A stretch of DNA of 64,000 nt from Synechococcus sp. MU1643 (GCF_020514095.1 NZ_VTKY01000005.1:1-64000); one strand, 5' to 3'; positions 9,404-19,750 are shown, counted from the stretch's first letter. Notes: a model not told the origin generated them from the letters alone. A program made the numbers and translations.

Positions 9404-10461
9404 TGCAATCCAGACTCACACAGCAGTTCGCCCTGACACTCAAGGGCCAAAAGCTGGGGGGCCAGCTCAGCAGGGGAGCACTGCAAACGAAGCAACAGCT
9501 GATCAAAGGTCGCCCCCGAGCCGATGGCCTCCATCACGCGTTGATGTTTACCGCGTGAATCCTCTGGCTTCAGGGGGCCATCACCAAGAGAGGCAAACAA
9601 CTCCTCGGGGTGGATCAAGGCAGTCGCACCATCCCGAAGCAGGGCATTGCTGCCGCGACAGGACCAACGGCGGGCATCACCAGGAACCACCCACACCGGG
9701 CACTGCATCCGGCTCGCCCAGCGGGCCGAAATCAGTGCTCCGCTGCGTTACGGACACTCCACCACCACAAGCGCTTGGGCAAAGGCCACCAACCAACGAT
9801 TCCGCGCCGCGAAGTGCCCTGGATGCACGCGGCAACCGGACCGGTTTGGGCTCACCAACAGCCCTTGCCTGCCGACCTGCTACTGCAAAGATTGGTGGTG
9901 GGCTGGATAGACACGATCCAAGGGTGTCCCCAACACCGCGATGGGTGCACCGTTTCTGGCCAAACAGCAGCGATGGGCTGCAGCATCAATCCCTTCCGCA
10001 AGACCACTAAGGACGGGCCAACCTGCCTCGGCCAAAGCGCGGCCCAGTTCTTCAACCATCGCAAGGCCATGGTCCGAGGCGGAGCGGGTGCCCACCACCG
10101 CGATGGCGGTTCGGGCATTCAAATAACCAAGCAGCGCTCGATCCCCTTCGACGTACAACCCGGAAGGGGGTGAGTTCACACCGTCCAAGCTGCATGGCCA
10201 GGCAGAGTCACCCGGCAGAAGAGCACAGGCAGGAACATCAAAGACGGGCTAAGGCCCCCGCTCCCGCCGGTAACGATCCACGGCGTCCAGACAATGCGCC
10301 GGCCAAGCCAGCGCCTGGCCAAGGCGTTCCATCGGCCACCCCCAAAGCTGATCAGGGCCGATGGCTTGATCGCGGCAAAGTCTGCGCAGATCGGCCATGC
10401 GTGCGTTGCCCAAGCCAGGGCAACAGGTCCAGAGCCACCACCATCCCCGCACCAGCACCAA
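9382..10461 (-). pseudogene. dprA: dprA, DNA processing protein A, interrupted by three in-frame stop codons
   Basis: One continuous minus-strand frame encodes a DprA-like protein of about 360 codons. The N-terminal helical part is PGLGNARMADLRRLCRDQ, the Rossmann core contains VVGTRSASDHGLAMVEELGRALAEAG and SGLAEGIDAAAH, and GTPLDRVYPAHH and ISARWASRMQCPVWVVPGDA follow. It is broken by TAG at 10251-10249, TAG at 9882-9880 and TAA at 9750-9748. No frameshift is seen, and each stop is one substitution from a sense codon. DprA loads RecA on incoming DNA during transformation. The probable start is the TTG at 10461. It could also be read as sequencing error, but three independent errors are unlikely. 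Confidence 0.85.
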
Positions 10462-10507
10462 GCAAGCACATTTGTACTAAAACAGCGTCGGTGTCTCGGG
10501 GGTTGAC

Positions 10508-10912
10508 TCAAAGCGCTTGGCGCACCAGCTGATCCATTACCTCCTTCAGCTGCGCCGGCACGCGCCTGAGCACACGCCCCCCACGCACCATCACCAGATT
10601 CACCGACGCCTCCGCAACCACCGCGTCTCCGCAGACAAAGCGAGAAACCCATGGCCAGCGCACCCCCTGCTGACCAGGGCATCGGCTTTCAACACACACC
10701 TTGTCGCCGTGCCGGAGCGGCTGGCGGTAATCCAAGTGAAGGGACACCACCGGCATATCGACACCCATCGCATTCATGGCGGCATAGCCCAGGCCAGCAG
10801 CCTGGAGGGCCTCCACCCTGGCTTCCTCCAGCCACTGCACATAGGCCCCATGCCACATCACACCGGCGTAATCGGTGTGCTGCGGAAGCACACGCTTGGT
10901 CAGGGTGTACAT
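10508..10912 (-). CDS. Hotdog-fold acyl-CoA thioesterase (4HBT/YbgC family)
   Basis: 134 residues. The hotdog thioesterase motif is HTDYAGVMWHGAYVQWLEEAR with the catalytic Asp in the TDYAG loop. The rest matches the single-domain family (VVSLHLDYRQPLRHGDKV). In Synechocystis a member of this family hydrolyses 1,4-dihydroxy-2-naphthoyl-CoA in phylloquinone synthesis; the same role here is inference. It is divergent from the stress-protein gene at 10995. Confidence 0.8.
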   Translation of the reverse strand: MYTLTKRVLPQHTDYAGVMWHGAYVQWLEEARVEALQAAGLGYAAMNAMGVDMPVVSLHLDYRQPLRHGDKVCVESRCPGQQGVRWPWVSRFVCGDAVVAEASVNLVMVRGGRVLRRVPAQLKEVMDQLVRQAL

Positions 10913-10994
10913 GATCCTCGTAACGCTGTGACATCAGCTTGTCTCCACGGAGGAAACCACCCATAGGCTTTCGCAAAGGCTGCTTCATCTCCCT

Positions 10995-11843
10995 GTGTTC
11001 AGGAACCTTCTGATTGCCGACTCGGGCAAGGGTCACGTCGAAGAAATGATCCGGATGCTCCAGGACATTCCCAGCCTGAAAGCAGCAAAGATCAATTTGC
11101 TACACGTGGTCTCGGAACAGAGCAAGTCGCAATCCGACGGCCATCGCGACGAAGCAGAAAACCTCTTGAACAGCGCAATCACGCGCATGGGACTCAGCAC
11201 ATCAAGTGTGAGCACCTTGATTCGTGAGGGTGACACCAAGCAGACAGTTCTCAAGGTTGCCGATGAGGTTCAGGCAGACCTGATCGTGATGGGATCCCGC
11301 GGGCTGGGACGTCTTCAATCGATTCTGGCCAACAGCACCAGCCAATACGTCTTTCAATTGTCCACCCGGCCCATGCTGCTGGTGCGGGACGACCTCTACG
11401 TCAAGCATGTCAACCGCGTGATGGTGACGATCGACGGAACAGGCGTGGGGGACGACGCCCTTCGCACAGCCTGCGAACTGGTGCGTGAAATCCCCGGCGG
11501 AACCCTCACCGGTGTCCATGTTGTTCGCCAAGAATCAGCACCCTCACGAGGAGGCCGGACAAAAGCGGACGAGGTTCTCGACGCTGCTGTTCAGCGAGCA
11601 AGAGGCTTCGGCGTTGAGATGAAAGCCATTCATACCGAAGGGAAGGACATCGGTCGAAGTGTTTGCCTGGCTGCATCGGAGTGCAACGCCGACTTGGTGG
11701 TCATCGCCTCCCAAGACCGACGACCTCTCGTTGCCAGAGGGCTGGTGGATTTGGACAAGCTGCTGGGAGGATCAGTCAGCGACTACATCCGTGTGCACGC
11801 ACCAGCGCCTGTGCTGCTGGTGCGTGAGCCTGAACAAGGCTGA
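10995..11843 (+). CDS. Tandem universal stress protein (two UspA domains)
   Basis: 282 residues from a GTG. Two UspA folds are present. The first ends in the nucleotide-binding motif ADLIVMGSRGLGRLQSILANSTSQYV. The second runs from VNRVMVTIDGTGVGDDAL to ADLVVIASQDRRPLVARG and APAPVLLVREPEQG. The glycine-rich GSRGLG motif is well kept in the first domain and degenerate in the second. Such double-Usp proteins are cytoplasmic and linked to stress survival. The ligand is unknown. Confidence 0.85.
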   Translation: MFRNLLIADSGKGHVEEMIRMLQDIPSLKAAKINLLHVVSEQSKSQSDGHRDEAENLLNSAITRMGLSTSSVSTLIREGDTKQTVLKVADEVQADLIVMGSRGLGRLQSILANSTSQYVFQLSTRPMLLVRDDLYVKHVNRVMVTIDGTGVGDDALRTACELVREIPGGTLTGVHVVRQESAPSRGGRTKADEVLDAAVQRARGFGVEMKAIHTEGKDIGRSVCLAASECNADLVVIASQDRRPLVARGLVDLDKLLGGSVSDYIRVHAPAPVLLVREPEQG

Positions 11844-11844
11844 A

Positions 11845-11949
11845 TCAAGCCTCGCTGTTCTGCGTGCCGATGTAGAGCACGATCAGGAAGATCGCCGGAA
11901 CCAGAATGAACAGGAGACTGGCGACGAATCCGAGATCGTTGGTTTCCAT
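11845..11949 (-). CDS. psbM: Photosystem II reaction centre protein M
   Basis: 34 codons reading METNDLGFVASLLFILVPAI and ending QNSEA: a single transmembrane helix with the classic PsbM sequence. PsbM sits at the monomer-monomer interface of PSII in the thylakoid membrane. It is convergent with the stress-protein gene and lies near the ferredoxin and psbB. Confidence 0.95.
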   Translation of the reverse strand: METNDLGFVASLLFILVPAIFLIVLYIGTQNSEA

Positions 11950-12008
11950 GGCCGTTAGAGGGATCCAAGCGAAGGTATCACCGACAAGAGGTCTGAGGAG
12001 TGCCCCCC

Positions 12009-12485
12009 CTAGGCCTCGTCACCGGCGGTAGCAGCCTTGCCACCCGGGACATCCCCATCAGCCACATCCTGATCCTCCTCATCAAGCTCACTCACCGGAG
12101 GGGCTGGCCATGCCGTAGGCCCCGCCGGCAGCGGCGCCTGCCTGGCCGCAGCCAATCTCGAATCAGCATTGGCAAGCCTCACCTGAGGCCGGGTAAGGAC
12201 CAACACGGACTTCTCCACCAGGGCCTGACATGCCAAACGCCACTCCTCGGGTCGGCGGCGCAATTTGCTGTCTTCGACAGCGGTGCGTGCTGTCAACGCA
12301 TCGGCGTTGTCTTGATCAACTACGGAAACAAAGCAGGTGATGCATTGGCCACAGCCACCACAGTTGCCCAGCTGCCCCTTCAAGCCGTAGAGCTCGATGC
12401 CCTCGCGCCTGGCCACCTCACGCAAATTTTCGCCGGGATAACACTCCACATCACGCCCTTCGCGAACAAACCGGATAACGGGCAT
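12009..12485 (-). CDS. [2Fe-2S] ferredoxin, adrenodoxin-like spacing, extended C-terminus
   Basis: 158 residues from the ATG at 12485. Cluster ligands follow the C-x5-C-x2-C ... C spacing at Cys42, Cys48, Cys51 and Cys86 (motif NCGGCGQCITC, then RLACQ). An additional Cys45 lies inside the loop. After the ferredoxin fold (about residue 100) there is a Pro/Ala/acid-rich tail of about 55 residues that looks disordered. A ferredoxin gene next to psbB is common in cyanobacteria. Its electron partner is unknown. It is divergent from psbB. Confidence 0.85.
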   Translation of the reverse strand: MPVIRFVREGRDVECYPGENLREVARREGIELYGLKGQLGNCGGCGQCITCFVSVVDQDNADALTARTAVEDSKLRRRPEEWRLACQALVEKSVLVLTRPQVRLANADSRLAAARQAPLPAGPTAWPAPPVSELDEEDQDVADGDVPGGKAATAGDEA

Positions 12486-12667
12486 TAGCTCACAAGCAAC
12501 CAATCCCCATAATGAGCCGAAGCATTGCGTTTTGTGAACAGCACAGCCCTGACTTTCTTGTCACTGACCGTTGCGGGCAAGTCACTTTTTCCCCGCCCTA
12601 TGGACTGAAGCCCTTACGATCATCCATGTCTGACTGCTTATGCAGTCTTGTCCCCCGAACCTGACCC

Positions 12668-14227
12668 ATGGGATTGCCCTGGTATCGGGTGCACACCGTT
12701 GTCATTAATGACCCGGGCCGCCTTTTGGCTGTGCACCTCATGCATACAGCCCTAGTAGCCGGCTGGGCCGGCTCCATGGCTCTCTACGAGCTGGCCATTT
12801 TTGATCCGTCCGACCCTGTCCTGAACCCCATGTGGCGTCAGGGCATGTTTGTGATGCCCTTCATGTCCCGCCTTGGCGTGACCGGCAGCTGGGGTGGATG
12901 GAGCATCACAGGCGAAACGGGTGTTGACCCAGGTTTCTGGAGTTTCGAGGGCGTCGCTGCCGCTCACATTGTTTTCTCCGGCCTGATGATGCTGGCCGCC
13001 ATCTGGCATTGGACTTATTGGGACCTTGAAATCTGGCAGGACCCCCGCACGGGAGAACCCGCGCTCGACTTGCCGAAGATCTTCGGTATTCATTTGCTGC
13101 TTGCTGGTCTCGGCTGCTTCGGCTTCGGCGCTTTCCACCTGACTGGCGTCTTCGGGCCTGGCATGTGGATTTCTGACCCCTATGCGCTGACTGGTCACCT
13201 AGAGGCCGTTCAACCGTCTTGGGGACCTGAAGGCTTCAACCCCTTCAACCCAGGTGGCATCGTTGCCCACCACATCGCTGCTGGCATCGTCGGCATCATT
13301 GCCGGGATTTTCCACATCACCACACGTCCACCCGAGCGTCTCTACAAAGCGCTTCGGATGGGCAACATCGAAACGGTTCTTGCCAGCGCAATCGCAGCCG
13401 TATTCTTCGCCGCCTTCATCGTGGCCGGAACTATGTGGTACGGCTCTGCCGCAACCCCCGTCGAGCTGTTTGGCCCCACCCGTTATCAGTGGGATCAGAG
13501 CTATTTCAAAACTGAAATCAACCGTCGTGTGCAAACCGCGATGGATGATGGAGCAACTCAGGAAGAAGCCTTTGAGACCATCCCTGAGAAGCTCGCCTTC
13601 TACGACTACGTGGGCAATAGCCCTGCCAAGGGCGGCCTGTTCCGCGTGGGTCCGATGGTGAATGGCGATGGTTTGGCAACCGCTTGGGTTGGCCACATCG
13701 CATTCAGCGATAAGGATGGTCGCAATCTTGAAGTTCGTCGCCTACCGAACTTCTTCGAGAACTTCCCCGTCGTTCTGCAAGATGAACAAGGCATTGTTCG
13801 CGCAGACATTCCCTACCGTCGTGCGGAAGCCAAATTCTCCTTCGAACAACAGGGCGTGACCGCCAAGGTGTTTGGTGGTGCGCTGGACGGCCAAACCTTC
13901 ACCGACCCTGCCGACGTAAAGCGCCTCGCACGCAAAGCTCAGCTGGGTGAAGCCTTCGACTTCGACCGTGAGACCTACAACTCTGACGGTACGTTCCGCA
14001 GCTCGCCGCGTGGCTGGTTCACCTTCGGCCATGCCACCTTCGCGCTGCTGTTCTTCTTCGGCCACATCTGGCACGGTGCCCGCACCTTGTACCGCGACGT
14101 GTTCGCTGGCATTGATCCCGACCTCGGAGATCAAGTTGAGTTTGGCCTCTTCGCCAAGCTCGGTGACAAAACCACCCGTCGCCTGCCCGAGGGCTACGTT
14201 CCCCCTGCTGGAACACCCCTCAACTGA
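12668..14227 (+). CDS. psbB: Photosystem II CP47 chlorophyll-binding protein
   Basis: 519 residues starting [20 protein letters not shown]. It has six transmembrane helices with histidine chlorophyll ligands (for example [28 protein letters not shown] and [13 protein letters not shown]), the large lumenal loop E between helices 5 and 6, and the final helix [20 protein letters not shown]. It is the inner antenna of PSII in the thylakoid membrane. psbT follows 21 bp downstream. Confidence 0.98.
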   Translation: MGLPWYRVHTVVINDPGRLLAVHLMHTALVAGWAGSMALYELAIFDPSDPVLNPMWRQGMFVMPFMSRLGVTGSWGGWSITGETGVDPGFWSFEGVAAAHIVFSGLMMLAAIWHWTYWDLEIWQDPRTGEPALDLPKIFGIHLLLAGLGCFGFGAFHLTGVFGPGMWISDPYALTGHLEAVQPSWGPEGFNPFNPGGIVAHHIAAGIVGIIAGIFHITTRPPERLYKALRMGNIETVLASAIAAVFFAAFIVAGTMWYGSAATPVELFGPTRYQWDQSYFKTEINRRVQTAMDDGATQEEAFETIPEKLAFYDYVGNSPAKGGLFRVGPMVNGDGLATAWVGHIAFSDKDGRNLEVRRLPNFFENFPVVLQDEQGIVRADIPYRRAEAKFSFEQQGVTAKVFGGALDGQTFTDPADVKRLARKAQLGEAFDFDRETYNSDGTFRSSPRGWFTFGHATFALLFFFGHIWHGARTLYRDVFAGIDPDLGDQVEFGLFAKLGDKTTRRLPEGYVPPAGTPLN

Positions 14228-14248
14228 TCGCCTTATAGGAACAACACG

Positions 14249-14344
14249 ATGGAAAGCTTCGCTTACGTCCTCATCCTTACCCTCGCGATTGCCACTCTCT
14301 TTTTCGCAATCGCCTTCCGCGATCCGCCGAAAATCGGTAAGTGA
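14249..14344 (+). CDS. psbT: Photosystem II reaction centre protein T
   Basis: 31 codons: [20 protein letters not shown], ending RDPPKIGK. One transmembrane helix, canonical PsbT. It is preceded by TAGGAACA as ribosome site and followed by an intrinsic terminator. It forms an operon with psbB. Confidence 0.97.
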   Translation: MESFAYVLILTLAIATLFFAIAFRDPPKIGK

Positions 14345-14356
14345 TTTGATCCCCCA

Positions 14357-14381
14357 TAACCCCGCCTTGGCGGGGTTTTTT
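14357..14381 (+). terminator. Intrinsic terminator of psbB-psbT
   Basis: Stem AACCCCGCC and GGCGGGG with loop TT, followed by six T, placed 12 bp after the psbT stop. Confidence 0.9.
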
Positions 14382-14557
14382 CATGCTTTCGATCACCCAC
14401 CGTCGCAAGCCGGTCTCGCCCGCACGAGCAGATCACAGCAGTCTCAAGTCAGCAGCAGCCGTCGGCGGAATCCTCAAATGAGACTGATGTCTACGAGGCC
14501 CTTCTCAAGTCTCAAATCACTGTCTACAGTTGGTGCACCTTATTCATGCCCTCGGGG

Positions 14558-15040
14558 ATGCAGTGCCCCTCCTGCCAAAACACAGATAGTCGCGTTCTCG
14601 AATCCAGGGCAGCGGACGGTGGACGCAGCGTTAGACGACGGCGTGAATGCCTCAACTGTGAATTCCGCTTCACCACCTACGAACGGGTGGAAACCGTTCC
14701 AATCACGGTGATCAAACGCAACGGAAACCGAGAAATCTTCAGTCGCAGCAAGTTGCTGCATGGCTTGAATCGAGCTTGCGAAAAAACGGGCTTAGACAGC
14801 TCTCGGCTCGAATCCCTCGTGGAAGACCTCGAACTGCAACTCCAGCAACGCACCGGCAAGGAAGTGAGCAGCACTGAGATCGGTGAGTTCGTGCTGCATG
14901 ATCTCAAGCAAATCAGCGAAGTGGCTTACATCCGATTCGCATCCGTCTATCGCCAGTTCCGAGGCATTGATGACTTCGTGTCGACTCTGGAAATACTGAA
15001 TGCCGATCAGGAACAGAACCATTTGGCCACTGTGCGTTGA
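14558..15040 (+). CDS. nrdR: Transcriptional repressor NrdR
   Basis: 160 residues from the ATG at 14558. The N-terminal zinc ribbon is [18 protein letters not shown] with a second Cys pair in [18 protein letters not shown]. The ATP-cone domain follows ([20 protein letters not shown] and [13 protein letters not shown]). NrdR represses ribonucleotide reductase genes according to nucleotide state. An in-frame ATG four codons upstream is possible, but family members begin with MxCPxC. Confidence 0.95.
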   Translation: MQCPSCQNTDSRVLESRAADGGRSVRRRRECLNCEFRFTTYERVETVPITVIKRNGNREIFSRSKLLHGLNRACEKTGLDSSRLESLVEDLELQLQQRTGKEVSSTEIGEFVLHDLKQISEVAYIRFASVYRQFRGIDDFVSTLEILNADQEQNHLATVR

Positions 15041-15197
15041 ATCGGTGAGGTGAATCAGTGCTTTGAACCATCGCGCTGAATCGCTGCGCTGAAGGCGTCG
15101 GTCCGGTCTGTAAAGTCGGTAATTCTCCGTGAAACGTCGGCGGGCGTTCCATGCGATTTTCTCGAACTACCCACCTGAGGTAGACCGCCAGCCCCCC

Positions 15198-16289
15198 ATG
15201 TCTGCGACTCCGACAGAAGAACAGATCCAGGATCAAGTTCAGGACACGAACACCACAGAAGCCTCTGCAGAAACCTCCGCCGCCGAACAGGCGTTTGAGG
15301 TTGAGGACCTGAGCATTCCTGAAGACATCCCCACCGCGGATGATCCGAGCAGCCGCGCTGCCAGCCGCAACCTAGACGACGCCGGATTCACCGTGGATGA
15401 GTTCGCGGCTCTCCTCAGCAAGTACGACTACAACTTCAAGCCTGGCGACATCGTTAACGGAACGGTCTTCGCCCTGGAATCGAAGGGCGCCATGATCGAC
15501 ATCGGCGCCAAGACGGCTGCCTTCATGCCTCTGCAAGAGGTGTCGATCAACAGGGTCGAGGGCCTAAGCGACGTACTGGCCCCCGGCGAGATCCGTGAGT
15601 TCTTCATCATGAGTGAGGAGAACGAGGATGGTCAGCTGGCGCTGTCGATCCGTCGGATCGAATACCAGCGGGCATGGGAGCGTGTGCGCCAGCTCCAGAA
15701 GGAAGATGCCACCATCTACTCCGAGGTGTTTGCCACCAACCGTGGTGGTGCCCTGGTGCGCGTAGAAGGTCTGCGGGGCTTCATCCCCGGATCCCATATC
15801 AGCACCCGCAAGCCGAAGGAAGAACTGGTTGCCGACTTCCTGCCTCTGAAATTCCTCGAGGTGGACGAAGAGCGCAACCGCCTGGTGCTCAGCCACCGCC
15901 GCGCCCTGGTGGAGCGGAAGATGAATCGCCTGGAAGTTGGCGAAGTTGTGGTGGGTACCGTCCGCGGCATCAAGCCCTACGGAGCCTTCATCGACATCGG
16001 TGGTGTCAGCGGTCTGCTGCACATTTCCGAGATCAGCCATGAGCACATCGAGACCCCCCACTCGGTGCTGAACGTGAATGATCAGATGAAAGTGATGATT
16101 ATCGATCTGGATGCCGAGCGCGGCCGGATTTCTCTGTCCACGAAGGCTCTTGAGCCCGAACCCGGCGACATGCTCACCGACCCCCAAAAGGTGTTCGAGA
16201 AGGCCGAGGAAATGGCAGCTCGCTACAAGCAGATGCTGATGGAGCAGGCCGAAGAGGGCGAGGATCCGATCAACTCCATGATGATCTGA
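15198..16289 (+). CDS. rpsA: 30S ribosomal protein S1 (cyanobacterial short form)
   Basis: 363 residues from the ATG at 15198. An acidic N-terminal leader of about 70 residues is followed by three S1 RNA-binding domains: PGDIVNGTVFALESKGAMID, then the domain ending LRGFIPGSH, then VGEVVVGTVRGIKPYGAFID with LLHISEISHEHIETPHSV. Cyanobacterial and plastid S1 have three domains rather than the six of E. coli, so the length is normal. It helps mRNA binding to the small subunit. The leader is long (157 bp after nrdR). Confidence 0.93.
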   Translation: MSATPTEEQIQDQVQDTNTTEASAETSAAEQAFEVEDLSIPEDIPTADDPSSRAASRNLDDAGFTVDEFAALLSKYDYNFKPGDIVNGTVFALESKGAMIDIGAKTAAFMPLQEVSINRVEGLSDVLAPGEIREFFIMSEENEDGQLALSIRRIEYQRAWERVRQLQKEDATIYSEVFATNRGGALVRVEGLRGFIPGSHISTRKPKEELVADFLPLKFLEVDEERNRLVLSHRRALVERKMNRLEVGEVVVGTVRGIKPYGAFIDIGGVSGLLHISEISHEHIETPHSVLNVNDQMKVMIIDLDAERGRISLSTKALEPEPGDMLTDPQKVFEKAEEMAARYKQMLMEQAEEGEDPINSMMI

Positions 16290-16294
16290 GCTTG

Positions 16295-17068
16295 ATGGCC
16301 CAACTGCTGCTGAAGGGACATCCCATCGGCAATTTCCAAGGGGTGCTGTTCGATAAGGACGGCACCCTTTCCCATAGCGAGCCGCATCTGCTGGCCTTGG
16401 CAGACGCACGCATCAACAAAGCTATCGAGATTGCGCTGGAACACGCCCCGGCGCTGCAGGCCTTTGAACTAAGAGAAACCCTTTACAGAGCAACCGGGGT
16501 TGATAAAGGCATGCTCGATCCCGGCGGAACCCTGGCGGTTGCCTCACGGCAAGACAACATCGCCTCGACCGCAACGGTGTTGTGTCTGTTGGGCTGCTCA
16601 TGGCCCCAGGCTCTAGCCCTCGCCCATTCCTGCTTCGACGCAGTTGACCAGGACGGCCTGATCGACACAACTCCAAGCCCGTTGATCAACGGTTCAGGAC
16701 AACTGCTGCGGGATCTGCACGAGCAGGGCGTGACCGCTGCTGTGATCAGCAACGACACCCGATCCGGCATTGAAGACTTCCTGGCTCACCATCAGCTCAG
16801 CGCAGGCTTTGCCGGCATCTGGAGTGCTGACGACCATCCGCGCAAACCCGATCCACAAGCCGTCCTGGAGCTGTGCGACAGGATTGGCCTGCCACCCCAA
16901 AGATGTGCCTTGGTTGGTGATGCGGAAACCGACCTTCAGATGGCCCTGGAGGCCGGCATCGGCGGCGTGATCGGATTCACCGGTGGCTGGAGTCGTCCGC
17001 CGGAACTGCCATCAGCACAGCATCTGCTCCACGGCTGGGACGACCTCGCCCTCAGCACAGCCACGTAA
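16295..17068 (+). CDS. HAD-superfamily phosphatase
   Basis: 257 residues from the ATG at 16295 (an in-frame TTG sits just before). HAD motifs: [15 protein letters not shown] (nucleophile Asp), [23 protein letters not shown] (Lys), and [16 protein letters not shown] (metal-binding acids). The cap insertion between motifs I and II is the helical type seen in phosphoglycolate-phosphatase-like enzymes. The substrate is not determined. It is 5 bp after rpsA and 24 bp before metK, so probably one transcript. Confidence 0.85.
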   Translation: MAQLLLKGHPIGNFQGVLFDKDGTLSHSEPHLLALADARINKAIEIALEHAPALQAFELRETLYRATGVDKGMLDPGGTLAVASRQDNIASTATVLCLLGCSWPQALALAHSCFDAVDQDGLIDTTPSPLINGSGQLLRDLHEQGVTAAVISNDTRSGIEDFLAHHQLSAGFAGIWSADDHPRKPDPQAVLELCDRIGLPPQRCALVGDAETDLQMALEAGIGGVIGFTGGWSRPPELPSAQHLLHGWDDLALSTAT

Positions 17069-17091
17069 AGTCGCGCCATCTGGAGCCCCGA

Positions 17092-18327
17092 ATGAGCCGA
17101 TACGTCTTTACATCCGAATCCGTCACGGAAGGGCATCCCGACAAGATCTGCGACCAGGTGAGCGACGCCGTTCTCGATGCTCTGCTTGCCCAGGATCCCG
17201 CCAGCCGCGTGGCCTGCGAGACCGTAGTGAATACCGGCCTCTGCATGATTACCGGTGAGGTGACCTCCAAAGCGCAGGTGGATTTCATCCACTTGGTGCG
17301 CAATGTGATCAAGGAGATCGGTTACAGCGGAGCCAGGGCCGGTGGCTTCGATGCCAACAGCTGTGCGGTGCTGGTGGCTCTCGACCAGCAGTCCCCCGAC
17401 ATCGCCCAGGGCGTTAACGAAGCGGACGACCACGCCGGTGATCCTCTGGATCTGGTGGGTGCCGGCGACCAGGGGATCATGTTCGGCTACGCCTGCAATG
17501 AGACTCCCGAGCTGATGCCGTTGCCGATCAGCCTGGCCCACCGGCTGTCGCGCCGCCTTGCTGAAGTGCGCCATAACGGAACCCTGGGCTACCTGCTTCC
17601 CGATGGCAAAACCCAGGTGAGCGTCGTCTATCAAAACGACAAGCCCGTCTCGATCGACACAATCCTGATCTCCACCCAGCACACCGCGGAAGTGGATGGG
17701 ATGGGTGATGAGCAGGGCATCCGCGAGCGCATCACCAAAGACCTCTGGACCCATGTAGTGGAGCCAGCGACTGCCGACCTGACCCTCAAGCCCTCCCGCG
17801 AGGCCACCAAGTATCTGGTGAACCCAACCGGCAAGTTCGTGGTGGGCGGCCCTCAGGGCGATGCCGGCCTCACCGGCCGCAAGATCATCGTGGACACCTA
17901 TGGCGGCTATGCCCGCCATGGCGGTGGTGCCTTCTCCGGCAAGGACCCCACCAAAGTGGACCGTTCGGCCGCCTATGCCGCGCGCTATGTGGCCAAGTGC
18001 CTCGTGGCCGCAGGGCTCGCCGAAAGGGCCGAAGTGCAGCTGAGCTACGCCATTGGCGTGGCCCAGCCCGTGTCGATCCTGGTGGAATCCTTCGGCACGA
18101 GTGCTCTGGCCAACGATGCCCTCACCGCCCTGGTGCAGGAGCACTTCGATCTGCGCCCCGGCGCCATCATCGAGACCTTCGATCTGCGCAACCTTCCCCA
18201 GCAACGGGGCGGTCGTTTCTATCAGGACACGGCCGCTTACGGCCATTTCGGACGCAACGACCTCAACGCCCCCTGGGAAAACGTGACAGCAAAAAGCCAG
18301 GAGTTGAAGCAGGTCGCCGCGGCCTGA
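17092..18327 (+). CDS. metK: S-adenosylmethionine synthetase
   Basis: 411 residues. It starts [20 protein letters not shown]. The family signatures [12 protein letters not shown] (read here as [18 protein letters not shown]) and [16 protein letters not shown] are both present. It makes SAM from methionine and ATP in the cytoplasm. It is slightly longer than bacterial averages, as in other cyanobacteria. There is no room upstream for a SAM riboswitch. Confidence 0.97.
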   Translation: MSRYVFTSESVTEGHPDKICDQVSDAVLDALLAQDPASRVACETVVNTGLCMITGEVTSKAQVDFIHLVRNVIKEIGYSGARAGGFDANSCAVLVALDQQSPDIAQGVNEADDHAGDPLDLVGAGDQGIMFGYACNETPELMPLPISLAHRLSRRLAEVRHNGTLGYLLPDGKTQVSVVYQNDKPVSIDTILISTQHTAEVDGMGDEQGIRERITKDLWTHVVEPATADLTLKPSREATKYLVNPTGKFVVGGPQGDAGLTGRKIIVDTYGGYARHGGGAFSGKDPTKVDRSAAYAARYVAKCLVAAGLAERAEVQLSYAIGVAQPVSILVESFGTSALANDALTALVQEHFDLRPGAIIETFDLRNLPQQRGGRFYQDTAAYGHFGRNDLNAPWENVTAKSQELKQVAAA

Positions 18328-18331
18328 TGAC

Positions 18332-19570
18332 ATGACGGATTCGCCGCTGGTGCTCGGAATCGACCTGGGCACCAGCGGAATCCGCACAGCCGTTGTGACC
18401 GGCAATGGCGTGCTGCTCGACAGCAGATCCCAGGCCTACGCCGGAGACTTCTCCAACCCCAACAGCTGGCGCGAAGGCTGTGGGGACCTGATCAGGGCAA
18501 TCCCAGCACAACTGCGATCCCAGCTGAGGGCGCTCGCCGTGGATGGCACATCCGGCACGCTGCTGGCCTGTGATCGCGATGGTCGCCCATTGGGGGAGGC
18601 ACTTCCCTACTCCCAGAGCTGCCTTGAGCTGCAATCAGCACTGCAGCCGTTGGTGGATCCAGGCAGCCCTGCCGCCAGCTGCAGCGGCAGCCTGGCCCGG
18701 GCCTTGCGGCTTCTCAGCTGCCATGGAGAGGCGATTCTGCTGCGGCATCAGGCCGACTGGATAAGCGGATGGCTGCTGAACGATTGGCGCTGGGGGGAAG
18801 AAGGCAACAACCTGCGACTGGGTTGGGATCTGATCAGCAACAGCTGGCCAGACCGCTTTGCCGAACAGACATGGCGGCAGGCATTACCCGAAATCCGTCG
18901 GAGCGGCAGCATTCTCGGGACGATCGCACCGGATCAGGCCAAGGCCTTGGGCCTGGCGGACGATCTGATCATCGTGGCGGGAACTACCGATTCCAATGCC
19001 GCCGTGCTCGCCGCCAATCCCGGTCCTGGAGATGGGATCACCGTGCTGGGGACCACGCTAGTGATGAAGTGCTTCACCAAAACGCCCCTGCACGCCCCGG
19101 GGGTGACCAGCCATCGCGTGGGTGGACGCTGGCTCTGTGGAGGCGCCTCCAATGCAGGGGCCGGGGTGCTGCGGCGTTTCTACAGCGATGAGCAGCTCAG
19201 CGAACTGAGCCGCCAGATCAACCCCGACACCGACAGCGGACTCCGCCTGCGGCCATTCCCCTGCCCGGGGGAACGGTTCCCTGTAGATGATCCAGAGCTG
19301 CTACCGGTACTTGAACCACGGCCGGTGAGTGATGCCCTCTACCTGCATGGACTGCTCGAAGGTCTTGCCGAAATCGAAGCGCAGGGTTGGCAACGCCTGA
19401 ACGAGCTGGGTGCTTCCGCACCCCGGCGGATCATCAGCATCGGCGGTGGAGCGCGCAATCCCCAATGGAGACGGCTGCGAGAACGGCGTCTTGGCTGCGC
19501 TGTAACGAGTTGCCAAACACCCCCCGCTGCAGGGGTGGCGCGACTGGCCCAAAAGGCCCTGGTCGGGTAA
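18332..19570 (+). CDS. FGGY-family carbohydrate kinase (ribulose/xylulose-kinase-like)
   Basis: 412 residues, short for the family. Start VLGIDLGTSGIRTAVV is the ATPase phosphate-1 motif. The catalytic region is ADWISGWLLNDWRWGEEGNNLR, with VVAGTTDSNAAVLAANPG as phosphate-2 and IISIGGGARNPQW near the C-terminus. A similar short FGGY kinase of Synechococcus elongatus acts weakly on D-ribulose, which suggests but does not prove the substrate. It begins 4 bp after metK. Confidence 0.82.
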   Translation: MTDSPLVLGIDLGTSGIRTAVVTGNGVLLDSRSQAYAGDFSNPNSWREGCGDLIRAIPAQLRSQLRALAVDGTSGTLLACDRDGRPLGEALPYSQSCLELQSALQPLVDPGSPAASCSGSLARALRLLSCHGEAILLRHQADWISGWLLNDWRWGEEGNNLRLGWDLISNSWPDRFAEQTWRQALPEIRRSGSILGTIAPDQAKALGLADDLIIVAGTTDSNAAVLAANPGPGDGITVLGTTLVMKCFTKTPLHAPGVTSHRVGGRWLCGGASNAGAGVLRRFYSDEQLSELSRQINPDTDSGLRLRPFPCPGERFPVDDPELLPVLEPRPVSDALYLHGLLEGLAEIEAQGWQRLNELGASAPRRIISIGGGARNPQWRRLRERRLGCAVTSCQTPPAAGVARLAQKALVG

Positions 19571-19596
19571 GAATTCCAGCATCACGCCCAGCCCCC

Positions 19597-19710
19597 ATGC
19601 CCACCAATCTCCGCGATGTTCTGGCCATCGGCCTCTTCGTCGTGCTGGCCGGGTATGTGGGCTTCAGTGGCATCCGCCTCGGCCTTTTGTTGATCGAACG
19701 CTTCGCTTGA
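19597..19710 (+). CDS. Small single-helix membrane protein
   Basis: 37 codons: MPTNLRDVLAIGLFVVLAGY, ending IRLGLLLIERFA. One predicted transmembrane helix. No chlorophyll-binding ExxNGR motif, so it is not a high-light-inducible protein. It lies between the kinase and the DUF2470 gene on the same strand. No function recognised. Confidence 0.6.
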   Translation: MPTNLRDVLAIGLFVVLAGYVGFSGIRLGLLLIERFA

Positions 19711-19750
19711 GCCGATCACTGCAAAGATTGCATTCACCCGTTTGATCCCG

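Noticed and set aside
9357-10188. Long plus-strand open frames opposite dprA
   Set aside because: Low-complexity Pro/Arg/Thr-rich products without ribosome sites. The minus strand clearly encodes a decayed DprA.
10176-10682. 168-codon minus-strand frame between dprA and the thioesterase
   Set aside because: Runs in another frame across the true DprA N-terminus and thioesterase end. Gly/Ala/Trp-rich, no family.
17069-17091. SAM riboswitch upstream of metK
   Set aside because: Only 23 bp separate metK from the preceding gene, far too short for any SAM aptamer.
16936-18405. 489-codon open frame antisense to metK
   Set aside because: It is a shadow of the GC-rich metK codons. metK is fully matched to its family.
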